DNA of 64,000 nucleotides. It comes from Zopfochytrium polystomum. Taxonomy: Eukaryota > Chytridiomycota > Chytridiomycetes > Chytridiales > Chytridiaceae. Below are positions 29,392-40,640 of this stretch, one piece after another. A model generated the notes under the pieces. That model worked only from the letters and a program-made list of their open reading frames with translations, ran no database searches and was not told the origin of the DNA. Where the stretch lies: positions 310,001-374,000 of the forward strand of contig JAIVFJ010000005.1 in assembly GCA_025765615.1 (NCBI GenBank), written 5' to 3'. A program made the translations under genes and the position numbers. Numbering within the stretch: position 1 is the stretch's first letter; each line of letters begins with the position of its first letter.

Positions 29392-31182
29392 TCACTCGAC
29401 TGCCAGGACTTTCCGCAACTCCTCCACAGTTCGCTGGAGAAGCTGCTTGTAGTGATCGCCTTGTGTTGCGGAGTTGAAGAGTCCCATGTGACCGTCAATC
29501 TCGTCCTGGTCAGAATATGTAAGACTAAAAGCATGAGCTGCTGCGGTTGGTGGAGGAACACAGAAATTCCGCGACCGCGGTTTGATGGGGATCTCGTCTA
29601 GGCTTGAAGGGATGTCTGATACCGACTTGGTGCTTGCAGAGGTCGCAAAGTACTTGTGCCGCTGAACCTGATCGCCGAACGAAACAACGGTTAGCAATGA
29701 AAGAAAGAGGCGGGTTCGGACCTCCAAGTAAAAACCATGAAAGTGAAGTCGCTTCCGGACGTCCATCTCTTCCAACATTAGTGCAACACGGCCATGCATT
29801 TGCTGCTGGCTATTTACCAGTGGATACAAAAATTCCGCATGATTCCGCACTTCTTCAACTTGAGCCAACGCCCATTGTGTTGCGAAGCCCCGTATTATTG
29901 CCCCAGCAGGCACAACTGCTGCGGCCACTGGAACTGTATAAAAGGCTGCCGCTGCCGCTGCGCCTCCCAATAAGGCGTACTGGGCGTACGACCAGGACGA
30001 AGAACTATTAAAGGACGCTGGCGCGTTCCCCGCTCCACTCTCTACAAGCGCCAGTCCTTCAGACGAGGAAGCCATCACAGGGCCTCCTGTCGCTGCATCG
30101 GTTTCTGGCGTATCAGGACGCTGACCTGCTGAGGATGACAGTTCAACTGCGTCAACTGCGTCAACTGCGGTGATGTCACCGTGGCGAACAGACTCCACAA
30201 TCCCTGACGCTTCCATCACAAAAATGGCAGCACCTCCTTTGGCTTCTTGCTGCTCATCCGACTTCGTCGACTTAGACTGCGTTTGGGCAGCGTCCGCCTT
30301 GCGAGTGCCAGGTGTAATGTAGGAGCCAACCGCTGCTGCCGCAGACCCGACAAAGTCAAATACCTTGTTCTTCCCGGCGGATGTAATTACGTTGGACGCC
30401 AGCCCATAGAATGGTGAATCAAAAGCGATAATCCCGCTAATCCTCACAAGGAGCCGTATTGATTCAGAGTCGATCACTATAGGCTCTTCGCTTTCCTGAG
30501 TATCATTTGAACTTAAAACTGAGGACGACGACGAGGACGTGGACTTTGAAGACGACGATGAAGGAAGTGCATTCCTGCGCAGGACGTTCGTGATGGCCCC
30601 TAAGGTCATGGTCGATCGGGCAAACCAGCCGACAGCTGGTTCCTTGTTTGCTTCGCGATCTTGCTGCTTGGGCTCAGTCGTCACTGGTGATCCGACGGAA
30701 GAGTTGTCGTCAGGTTGTTCATCAAGTGTAGTCGAAGCTGGAGACAATGCAGGCGCCATCGCTTCAGGTTTTTTCAGTCTGTAAAGCAGTGAGTACGCAT
30801 CCGCGCAGAGCAGGCCTCCCATGCTGTGCGCCATGAGGACCACCGATTTGTACTGCATCGTTGTGGCGTGCAGCAAAAGCCAGTCCGTCAGCTTCTTGAC
30901 AGCAAGAGCGTTGTTGCCTTTTGTATCGAACTTTGGGAATACTTTGAAGTCCACATCTCCTGGTGCAACCACACTCGAAATCTCCAAAAGATCGACAACG
31001 TCTGCCGGAAAGGATTCAAATGACTCTTGAGAACCCAGGAAGCCGTGGACAAATCTGAAAATGCCAGTTTCAGCCGAATAGCCACTCGGACGGCATTAGT
31101 GGTGAGGCGAAAAGGGGATGCGGAGCTGGGAGAAGGGGCAGACGAACACGAGCAGCAAGCGCTTTCGGCGCATCTTGTCCAT
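29392..31182 (-). CDS. DUF676-like alpha/beta-hydrolase (lipase/esterase)
   Basis: Serine hydrolase of the fungal DUF676-like lipase/esterase type; substrate unknown. Exon 1 is 31,182-31,148 and exon 2 begins at 31,054. Splicing at CTGCTCGT restores RKRLLLVFVHGFLGSQESF, the oxyanion-loop HG motif. The nucleophile elbow is AHSMGG (GxSxG). The Asp is not assigned, and the catalytic His is probably the one in DEIDGHMGLF near the C-terminus. A long Ser/Thr-rich low-complexity insert sits between strand and core, and an Ala/Val-rich hydrophobic stretch at about 30,015-29,880 could be a membrane segment. A further in-frame 54-nt intron (donor after FYLE, about 29,730-29,675) is likely, giving ~547 residues. 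The ATG at 31,182 overlaps the start of the FIT gene on the other strand. An ATG at 31,173 is an alternative. Confidence 0.82.
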
Positions 31183-32040
31183 GGTCAGAAAGGAAAAAAA
31201 ATTTCGGGACATGTATGAGATCATCCTTGCGATCACGGTTGCCGTAGGCACATGGGTCGATCTTCCCACCTCCTTTTTTGCCAACAAGCGGAACCCACTA
31301 AATGTCTATTTCGCAAAGTTCGCCTGGGTGAGGTGCCTTCGCTTACCTTACGATCGTGCGTCTGTTCGTCTGATTCTCTGATTTCTCTGTAGGGCTGGAC
31401 GACCGTCTTTCTATTCACGTTCCTCATATCTGTTGCAGCCGACCGAACACGATCTGCGCGATCTGCCCGATCTGGCCTTGGAGCGAACCCCATGCTATGG
31501 AACGCCGCTGCTCGTTGGCTCTGCACCACACTAGTCTGGGCAGTCTTGACGCAGTACTTCCTTGGCCCTTCCTTGCTGGATCGAGTGTTCGCTGCGTCAG
31601 GAACGTGCTCAATCGGTGACTTTTCCCACCCGCACGCCTGCAGAGCAGGGGGCGGACAGTGGCTAGGATTCGACATATCCGGTCATTGCTTGTGAGTGTA
31701 CAGTCGATAAGGGTTTATAATGCACGTCGCTGATTGCACGCCATTCTGCTTCTCTACCTTGCGCAGCCTCCTGGTACTCTCCAGTTTGGTGCTCGTTGAA
31801 GAGCAAAAAGTTGTCAGAGTACCGAGAGAACCTGGGGCCCCGCTGGTTATAACAACGCGAACCACGCGGCTTATTCAGCGGGGGCTCAACGGTCTTCTGC
31901 TGCTCTGGTGGATAATGCTTGCGGCAACAGCAGTCTACTTTCACTCGTGGAAAGAAAAGTTGACGGGCACCATTTTGGGGATTGGGTCGTGGTATGTTCT
32001 GTACGGGGTTGCCTTCGTTTGGATGCGGATTGTGCCGTGA
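31181..32040 (+). CDS. FIT family protein (FITM2/Scs3), lipid-droplet/ER diphosphatase
   Basis: FIT proteins are multi-pass ER membrane enzymes needed for lipid-droplet budding, with acyl-CoA diphosphatase activity. Exons 31181-31327, 31393-31691 and 31767-32040 give 239 residues, close to the family length. Conserved blocks: ANKRNPLNVYFAKFAW, then GFDISGHCFLL, which carries the first catalytic His, and VYFHSWKEKLTGT with the second His before LGIGSWYVLYG. Several hydrophobic segments fit six transmembrane helices. The start at 31,181 shares the palindrome CCATGG with the start of the hydrolase gene on the minus strand. A downstream ATG at 31,211 (MYEIILAI) is possible. MUB1 follows on the same strand 207 bp later. 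Confidence 0.9.
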
Positions 32041-32246
32041 GTCGCCCACCCGTGACATGGAGAAGAAACAAAAATTTCCTTTCAGAAATTCAAAATTTGC
32101 CTGCCCCAATCCTACCTTGCTCCACCGAACCAACCAGCTTCAGCAGCCACCACTTCTCTCTCATTCCTCCCCCTTCCCCTTCCCCTACCTCCCCCCCCAA
32201 AACTGCGGCTCGTCGCCCCTTTGCCACGCATCGTTCCCAAAGAAAG

Positions 32247-34444
32247 ATGGTTCGGCAGAACAACGCCGTTCCCCCAGTCCCATCGTCGACAGCATCGGCG
32301 TCTCAAACGCATCCCACCGTCGTGATTACACAAACCTCCTACGACCGGCGAGCGTTGACCTGCACAGACCCGAACGCCCTTTCTATTTCTCTGCAGAACT
32401 TGAACTACCTGACATCTGTCAACACTATTGCTATTGCTTCTATCATGGCTGCGGACGGTGGTCTAAGCCTGCTCGTCGCCATCCTTCGACGGGTTGGCCG
32501 CCGACTTAATGGCGTCAGGGAGGATCTTGATCCTTTCCTCGTTGGAGACAAATCCAATGTATCAGCTGGACGAGTGACTACTGGTGTGGTCGATCCCGCA
32601 AGATCGAAAGACCAAATCTTAAGCATAGCATCCTCCAATTCTGCCGATCGACAGTTGGACTCTCCAGCTTCGGCTGCTCGGAAAACCAAAGCTGAAAGCT
32701 TGGACAGATTCATCTACTCAACTGCTCTTTCCTGCTTGACGAATATTGCTACCCGGGGTCGGCAAAAAATGAAGGAAGCGCTTGTTGAATGTGGTATCGT
32801 TCCTGTTCTGGTCGAATTGCTGGATCACATTGTCTCGACCATGGAAATGGTCCAGGCTTTGCAAGCAAATTCAACAACAGATGTTGCGAGGGAAACAGCA
32901 CAGTCTGCACCTGCAATAAGCGGACTGCTCAGGTCGACCGTTGCTGGCGGTGCCAACCATTCATTGGATTTGTTCCACACTCCCTTAGACCCTTCGACAA
33001 ATGCCACCATTGGTTCGCCAGTACCTGGACCCAACCAAGTGGCATCAACCTCACCTTCAGCAGAGCTGAACTCGAATGAAACTAGGAATGCGGAGGTGTC
33101 ATTAGCCATTCCGCTCATCCAAGCCGCACCTTTCTTCGGAGCTCCAGCACTGTCTGCACTTCAAACGCCAAGCGAAAATTTGCAGCCACCTGCAATGCGT
33201 AGCTCCACAGCCCAAGAGATTCCTTTTCTTCCCTCAATTCGACAAATTCCACAAACCTTCTTGGAGGAAACTCTTATATCGAGCGTTCTCCATCGCGGAA
33301 TGGACATATTACTTGCTATTAAGATAATCGCCAACTTGAGCAAGTACCCGTCAATTCGCCCTCACCTTCATGCAGACTGTCTGCGGCCACGGCGGCCAAC
33401 TTTGGAAGCAATGATTCTGGCTGCCTCAGCTGCAAATGAAGTCTCCCGCAAGCCTACATCCCAATTAGGATCACATGGTTTGGAAGAATCTGCGACAGCT
33501 ACTATCTTAACCACACACGATTCATCCCTCTCGCACTCCAACAATCGAGGATTCGAAGCACAGCCTTTGTCAGTGTCACAGTCTGTGCTAGCGGATATGG
33601 GCATATCATTTCTTTGCGACTCTGATGAAGAAATTGAAGAGATCCTTTCCGCGGCTGGGGTCGGTGCCTCCGGACCTATTTTCATGCAAACCCCGCTGAA
33701 TCCCCGGAGCGCTTTCGAGCTGGTTGAAGCCTTTACTTCACCATCGTCGTATCTGTCCGAAGCGCGAATGTGGGCTGTATTGGCACTCCGCAGTGCTTAC
33801 CGACGTGATCCGGCAACAGCCGTACTCTCAATTCCGAAGCCGATCTCGCTTGGCTATGCAGTGGATACATCGGAACCAATCATGGTGGTTGTGTCGCCCG
33901 GTCAACTTCGTCGATGCGCGTATGGTCGGTGCGGGAAATGGGAGGAACGTTATAAGCAATTCAGCAAATGCAGCCGTTGCAGACGCGTGACGTACTGCTG
34001 GTAATAGTGGGATCGATTTTTGTTGCTCCCTTTTGACGAACCTGTTACTCCAACCTGAACAACAGTAAAACCTGTCAGAGACGAGCCTGGGTGCTTCACA
34101 AGAATTGGTGCCTGAAGTTTACTGGCGACACTCCAAGCAATGCAGTCAGTACCACTTTGCACGCAGCCGAGTCTATGACCGCGGGTGTTCCAACGGACCC
34201 CAGCATTCTGGATACGATGCCGCATGGTACCACTTCTGTTGCTGAAGCTACTGCTTCCCAGGAGCCCATGGACGTAGACCAAATAGAAGGAGTTCATTCC
34301 GGTTCCACGCTGGAGGTGGGTGTTCGCCAAACTGTGGGGCCATCACTTCTGTCGTTTGGAAACTTTCCACCGGCAATCGACACAGATCGACAAGTGACGG
34401 AGCAATCGGTTACCGGCAGGCAGATCCCGTACTGGCTCCTGTGA
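32247..34444 (+). CDS. MUB1: MYND zinc-finger protein, Mub1/SamB family
   Basis: In yeast Mub1 works with the E3 ligase Ubr2 to degrade Rpn4; SamB affects growth polarity and morphogenesis in Aspergillus. Exons 32247-34000 and 34066-34444 give 710 residues. The N-terminal family block (LTCTDPNALSISLQNLNYL and DGGLSLLVAILR) is followed by an armadillo-like region (ALSCLTNIATRGRQKMKEAL, VPVLVELL), a long Ser/Thr-rich linker, then RMWAVLALRSAYRRDP and the MYND finger at the exon junction: CAYGRCGKWEER, FSKCSRCRRVTYC, CKTCQRRAW, HKNWC. All Cys/His ligands are present. The 65-nt intron splits the finger. The start was chosen as the ATG before RQNNAVPP; the frame is open farther upstream without an ATG of better context. 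Confidence 0.9.
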
Positions 34445-34493
34445 GGGTGCAAAATATTACAATAATATTTGAAAATTTGAACTCCGACGTGAG

Positions 34494-37372
34494 ATGACCA
34501 CAACAATGAAAGGAATGGAGAAGTGCGCCAGCCCCGCCCAAATGCAACAGCCACCACAGATGCAGTCGAACATTAGCGAGCTTTCACTACCTTTCGCTGA
34601 GGCAGTTCCAAACCTAGCACACATTAACCAGGTCACAAAAGCGAGCGCCTCTGTCACTGTGGACGCTCCCACTCCTAAATTGACGGTTTACACGCCGATC
34701 GCCTACAGGGCCATGTCTTGGAAAAATGGTTTGGGCGTGACCGAGGAGATCTACATCCACCCGCCCAACCGCGACTTCCGCAAGGACGAGTTCATGTGGC
34801 GTATCTCTCTGAGCACAGTGAACGATTCATGCTCGTTCAGTGTGTTTCCAGGCTACGATATAGCAATGATGATGCTTCCGCCTCTTGACGGAACAGACAA
34901 GTTTGGGGAGCGACCACTTACCCCCGCTGTGTTACACCATAACGACCAAGAAACACCGATGCCATTCAAACCCCTCTGTCCCTATTCGTACCCTGGTGAG
35001 CTGCCAACCACGTGCAAGGTCAAGGGCCAGCCAATGTCGCATGTGACATTCATCGCCAACCGGTCGAAGTGCCAAGTAAGTCTGTTGAGTGGGCTACTTA
35101 ATTCCTAATGTCTGTTTTGCAATGAAAGGTAACTGTAAGCCTGGAGAAAATTTGCCCGCATGGACTATCCGACGATGGAATTTGTGACGATAATTCTGAG
35201 CAATTCGAAAAGCCCAGGTTGCACGATAACACATTCTTGAACACTTCGAATGAAGGGGCACCAACAGCAGTTCCAACGACGAAAATCCTCCTATCTGCTT
35301 TCACTATCGTTTACGTCGTAGCTGGCGCAATCAGAGCGACTTTGAATGGCAGCCCCAATGCAATTACAGCAACAGCTGGTTCAACGGTGGTCTGCGAGAG
35401 ACACGAAGATTCTCCGCCGACAGACTTCGCAATGGTGCCGGTAACAACGACAAAAGATGGTGTCTTTGTGGGAACTGGGGGTTTTACAGGTGAGATCGAC
35501 AGCTACACAATGTGCTGTCTCTTTGGTTTAATCAAGAATTTGTTTTGCGATCTGCTCTCCCCAGCCCATCAAGACGCTACCGTTCTCATCATTCAAGTCC
35601 ATTTAAAGCCGAAGATCGAAAGAAATGATAGCCTTGTCTCGTCCTACCCTGGTTCAGTGCGTGCTTCAACAGCCCACGTCCATTCCACCCAATCCGTTCG
35701 CCCCTCGCGCGGCAGAGCGGGATCCATTATCATTTATGATGATCAGCCTTTGCGGGTTCTGCCGAAAGAATTCGAATCCCAGCTGTCGCTGGACCCCAAC
35801 GTTGGTCCTGTTTCGTCCGGTTCTCCTCTCGCGGGAGCCACAGCCAACTCCTCAACTTCCTCCTCCGCATCTTCGTCGCTCGGTATGAAATATTGGGAGT
35901 CGGCCAGACACTATAGGCCTCCAGTGTTCAGTGCGCGTTATCAGAACGAGAGCGAGGTGCCACCACCGGTTGTAAGGGATTGCTTGAAGATTGAGGAGTT
36001 TCCGGAGGGAAAAATTAGTACTGCGTGGATAAACATGGTAAAACAGGGGTTGAGTGAGTGGCTCAGGATTCCGGTCATTGTTGCAAGAGGTGTCAATCCG
36101 GGGTGAGATTTTACTTCTTGTCAGTGACAAAAACTTAATGTCAATTGAACTGGCCCACTCAACCACGCAGCCCCGTGGTATGTAGTAACATATAACCTGT
36201 TGTTTGCACCTGGTTTCTCATGTTTGTTGTCAGGTTGGCATTACAGCCGCTGTGCATGGAAACGAGCTCAATGGCGTTCCGTGCATTCACCGCGTAATCA
36301 CAGATATCGACGTCCACAAATTATCCGGCACTGTCGTCGCTGTACCTTGCGTCAACGTCGCGGGGTATTTGCGCTTCACCCGGGAATTTTCTGACGGAAA
36401 GGATCTCAATCGCCTCTTTCCGGGACAAGAAAGCGGCACAGCATCCCAAGTCTACGCTTACAACCTCATGAAGAAAATTATCAATCAGTTCAATTACTTG
36501 ATTGACATGCACACGGCGAGCTTTGGGCGCGTGAATAGCTACTACGTTCGGAGTGACTTGAACGATCCAGTTGCGGCCGCTATGGCAAAGCTGCAACAAC
36601 CCCAGATAATTTTGCATAATAGTGGACAAGATGGTGAGGAGGGACGAATTCCGGCGTCCTCGAAAGCCAACTCGTGAGACTATTCTTCTCACGCGCTTCA
36701 ATTCGAAAGGAACACTGAGATCTGCGGCAGCGGCAATGGGCATTAAAGCAATCACAGTGGAGATTGGAAACCCCCAGCTGTTCCAGAACCAGTACGTGCA
36801 ATGGTCGTACCTGGGGGTAATGCGAATTCTCGCCTACTTCAACATGTTTCCAGCCTCAGATATTCTCGACTTATCCATGGCCGAGGATGAAGACGTGGCT
36901 AAACCTGGCTTGATATCATCGGAAACAACGGTGAACTGCGCAAGCGCTAACTCCAGGACCTGCTCTATCTCATCCCTAAATGGCCAGCATCTCCACTACG
37001 GTCCACCAAACACCCTGATTTGCAGCAAGGGCTTTTGGATTTACACTAAGACGGGCGGTGTTTTGGAAGTTTACCCTGGTGTTAATACTGTAATTCGAAA
37101 AGGCGATTTGATTGCCAGGATAAAGAACATTTTCGGAAACATCGTGGACGAGATTTATTGTCCATCCCATGGGATTGTAAGTTTCCCTTTTGCTGCCTAA
37201 TGCTTAGCAAAGCTCCTTCTTATTTTATATATGCTTTTCTTTGCTTCCGTAGACGATTGGGCGTTCCTCCAATCCAGTCGCGATGGCCGGGGATCGAGTT
37301 CTGCACCTAGGAGTTATCAAGAAGGAAAACGAAGTGTTGGCGAAGGAAGCAAAAGAAAATGTAGGTTTTTGA
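34494..37372 (+). CDS. HutD/Ves-AstE/AspA (succinylglutamate desuccinylase) fusion protein
   Basis: Seven exons: 34494-35075, 35129-35489, 35565-36102, 36171-36177, 36234-36633, 36710-37176, 37253-37372. They join in phase to 824 residues. Residues ~65-330 are HutD/Ves-like: IAYRAMSWKNGLGVTEEIY, FMWRISLSTVNDSCSFSVFPG and YPGELPTTCKV. HutD is a cupin-type protein of bacterial histidine utilisation. After a Ser-rich linker comes an AstE/AspA-type zinc deacylase: PGPVVGITAAVHGNELNG with the His and Glu zinc ligands, GKDLNRLFPG, LIDMHTA with the third His, and a catalytic Glu in ITVEIGNP. Deacylases of this family hydrolyse N-acyl amino acids. One continuous exon (35,565-36,102) spans both domains, so the fusion is in the gene. 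A 7-nt microexon encodes part of the GPVVG motif. The substrate is unknown. It begins 49 bp after MUB1. Confidence 0.88.
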
Positions 37373-38836
37373 AACCCATTGTTTGGTGCCCTGTAATGAG
37401 ACTCATGTCATCTCCACCGGCGTTATTAGTATTAAGCGGGACAAATGTAATACCGACGATTTCGAGCCATTGAATAAGAAAATTAGAAAAACTTTAAAAA
37501 ACGATTAAAAAAAAATCCTCGATTTTTGCAAGGACTTGAAAGCCTTCGTGTCTGCAAGTGCTTCAAGAAAGCTTCCCTATGTGATTAGGACGAAGAGGTT
37601 CTTCTCCAACCTCCGTGCTGAAGCTGAATATCTTTCAGCCTGGAAAAATCACCAGATTTGACTTGGTGACTTCTAGAGTTGTTTCGTTATCTTACTGAAA
37701 GAAATCTTAATGGCATCAATTGCAACCTTTTTTGAAGTTGTAAGATAGACTTTTCCCAGCTGCAATGAATTACTTGGTCCAGCCAAGGTTCCTTCTTTTT
37801 CCCCTTTTTGCATGAACAAAATTGCCGAAGACTGCTGAACCCACAGTACCTGAACTGGCAGTAGACCGTGTCAGACTGAGCAACACTGCATTCCACCCAG
37901 CTTGGTTCTTCTTTTGGGATCACTTCTCCCAAGGCTCCACCTGCTCTGTGCAAAGTCTTGCTAATGTATTTGCATGTAGCATCTTACAAACAGAAAATGC
38001 TAAAGCTTTTAGATGTTGAAACACTGCAACACCTACCAGAACTTTCCTTGATTTCCTCCAGAACTTCTTGACCTCCACTCCAAGGTTGTCCTTGACTTTT
38101 GCAGTGCCAGATTGAAAGTTTGCTGAAAATCCAATCTTTGCTTCCAACAGATTTAACAAACTGACATTTGCATTCACCAGAGCCTGTTGCTGCTGTGCAA
38201 TCCACTGCAGATCAAATAAGCATAGATTGCTGGGCAGATCGAGGTACCTTGAGCAATTGAAACTAGGTGGGACTCTTGCTCAGACCCAGTCTTGTCCCTC
38301 CTGCCAATTGAGAAGGAGAAGAAAACAGGTATCAACTCCTCCAGACATTGTCGAATGGCTGATGACTCGGCTGCCCCCGCCGCACCCACGGATGAGACTG
38401 TAGCAAGAGATTCCATGACTTCAAATGCAATAGGGCTTAGCGGCATGACAATACCAGTGGCACCATTTCCATCTTCATTTGGAGAATCTGTTGTCAGAAT
38501 GAATTTTGCAGCTGCAACAGCTGCATTGGAGAGACCATTTATATGGACTTTGGCCTCTCTGTTGGTGGCAGTCACAGTGGATGTGAAAACATGTGATGGT
38601 TTCAACTGGCTCTGGAAGGTGGGGTCTGTGGGCTTGAGCAGGAATTTAGAGTACTCTTCCACAATAGCCGTCCAAAAGGACTCACAGATTCAGGTGTTGG
38701 AGCCTTTTTTTTCTTATTCTGTTCTTTTAACTATGCAAATGATTTCGAGTCTGCTGTCCCATAGACATTCCACTGCGATAATTTTGAAGAGGCCTTCTTG
38801 AAAGTGGCTGCCACCTCAATTGACATACTGTGGCTC
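37373..38836. other. Intergenic with unidentified minus-strand coding-like segment
   Basis: A minus-strand frame at 38,174-38,700 is open for over 160 codons (TDPTFQSQLKPSHVF, HINGLSNAAVAAAK, SAIRQCLEELIPVFF) but has no Met of good context at its start and no motif I recognise. Other frames at 37,690-38,180 on the same strand have similar composition. It may be one decayed protein, perhaps a transposon gene. The left part is AT-rich. Confidence 0.35.
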
Positions 38837-38960
38837 TGTGAGACTTGTACTCCCTCCTTTGACCCTGGGATCCGGGCCTTAGAGTGAGGGAAAGCAATAA
38901 TAGGCTAAAACTAACTTTATTGGGCTGTGGTGTAGGGGTGTTTCAACTATACTAATTTTC
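38837..38960 (+). repeat. Third copy of the TGTGAGAC repeat
   Basis: Begins at TGTGAGAC like the copies at 25,239 and 28,493 and matches the first ~120 bases of the long copy (through tgtttcaactatacta). It has small indels and diverges abruptly afterwards. Confidence 0.65.
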
Positions 38961-39044
38961 ATTGTCCCATCACCATTTTTCCATGTAATTTTTCCACCAA
39001 ACGAGAGAATTTATAAAGAAAGGAAGGTGGGGCATCATTGAAAC

Positions 39045-39560
39045 CGATCCCAATTGCTTCTCTGTCATCTCCCAATCAATGAAAGCTCTGCCATGTGCAA
39101 AGAAGAAAAATGATGTTCTCAATCTCATCGACCAAGGTCTTTCCAGTCACGAAATTGCATCCAGACTGGAGGTAGGATATTGCACTGTTGATTGAATCTG
39201 AAACAACAAGCGTCCAGAGCCACCTATTGTGAAACAGTGCGCCACACGCTTCAGGAGGCAGGTTGGCCTTATCTCCCAGACACCAGAAAGCTCCCTTGGA
39301 CTTCGCTTGAAATAAGAGGACTGTTGAAGATTTTAAGTGTGTCAACTGGTCTGACAGGACTAAAATCAACATGGAAGGCTCAGACGGCATGGCTTATGGT
39401 TGGAGAATACCAGGAAAACCACTGCAAGAGCGACACATACAACCCACCAAGAAGTTTGGCAGTGGTTCCCAGATAGTTGGTTTGGGGTGCTATGACCTGG
39501 ACTGTAGTGGTGCAAATGGCATTTGTAGAAGGAATAATGGTCTCAGAACAATATGACAAA
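39045..39560 (+). pseudogene. Tc1-like transposase remnant
   Basis: An N-terminal helix-turn-helix (DVLNLIDQGLSSHEIASRLE) is followed by a degraded second helix region (ETVRHTLQEAGW) and, in shifting frames, VVWGAMTWT, which resembles the 'VWGxMTxxG' block of Tc1 transposases. No DDE triad is intact. It ends where an LTR family C fragment starts. Confidence 0.65.
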
Positions 39561-39815
39561 AGTCAGGTGACCTGGAGCTGCTGTGAGCTGCCCTGGTTCA
39601 ACATTTCTCTGAACCCATTGAGTGTGATTCTAATCGTATTGTCCTTGCTGGCAAAGCCTAGGAAAGCAAAGCTAGAATCACCGCAGCTTCACCTAACTCT
39701 TTTTGTTGGATTCAGATTTGGCCTTTTGGCTTACCCGAGTTAGTGTAAGTCGCATCAGCAGCGACGAGGCTGCTGTTCACATAGGAAGCTGGCTTCATAG
39801 GCTCAAATCTCAACA
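39560..39815 (-). repeat. LTR family C fragment, reverse orientation
   Basis: Matches the first ~255 bases of the solo LTR at 44,686 in reverse complement, ending in ctcaaatctcaaca, the complement of TGTTGAGATTTGAG. The rest of the LTR is absent. Confidence 0.75.
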
Positions 39816-40640
39816 CCCACCTTCATCAATGAGAACGAAACAGCTCTGTTGGACATCTGCAAAATTGGGCCAGCCAATGGTGCAGTTCACTTCCATTGCC
39901 TCTTTCTAGTGCAATTCAAAATCTAGGGAATGAAATTTTGTGAGCAGTTTAGTCGCAAGGCAACATTTGCTGAATTTCTCAAATTTTATGATGGTCTTAT
40001 GCATCTGTGAAAGCACTTGGCAACGAAACGTTCAAAACATTGACCCAATTTTGTGAGCCACTGTATAATGCAACAGAACTCCACAAGTATCAAAACTAAA
40101 CTGGTGTGCAGCTGTGGAGTGGAAAGAACCATCATTTCCTGAAAGATGCACTGCGCCAACACTTTCAGCCTTACGGTTGTTTTGTCTGAGATGATATCCA
40201 GCAAATACAGAGCTGACTCCATTGGTGCTTGTGTGAAAGATTCGAGAAGCTGCAGCATCAGTGTGTCATCATCACTTGATTCTGATCCATAAAATAGCTC
40301 TGCACCAACTTTTGGGTGATTTTTGGAAGCTGTAACACTTGATTCCCTTGATCGGACAGGACAAGTCACTGCTTTTCAACTAAAATAGATGTCCAGCTGT
40401 GCTGCAGGCATGTATATGCGACAGCAGCAAATATCCTTCTCAGAAGCACCATCACAAAAGCAATGTGCCTTGCAGCTGAAGTGACTCAGGGGATCAGCCC
40501 TTGAGAAAGATTTTTTCAAAGTTGCAAATCCCATGGCGTTTGGATCATTCTCCTGCAATGTCAGCTGAGGTTGGAAGACCTTTGTCTTTGGTGCCCAATC
40601 AAAACTCAGCGGAAAAATGAAAAGGATGGAGCTCAACGGG
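39816..40640. other. Unidentified; short minus-strand frames
   Basis: Two minus-strand frames (39,986-40,369 and 40,376-40,636) lie in tandem with acidic and Cys-rich stretches (YGSESSDDDTLMLQLLES, CCCRIYMPAAQ). I recognise neither. They may be pieces of the same decayed protein as 38,174-38,700, interrupted by the repeats in between. Confidence 0.3.
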
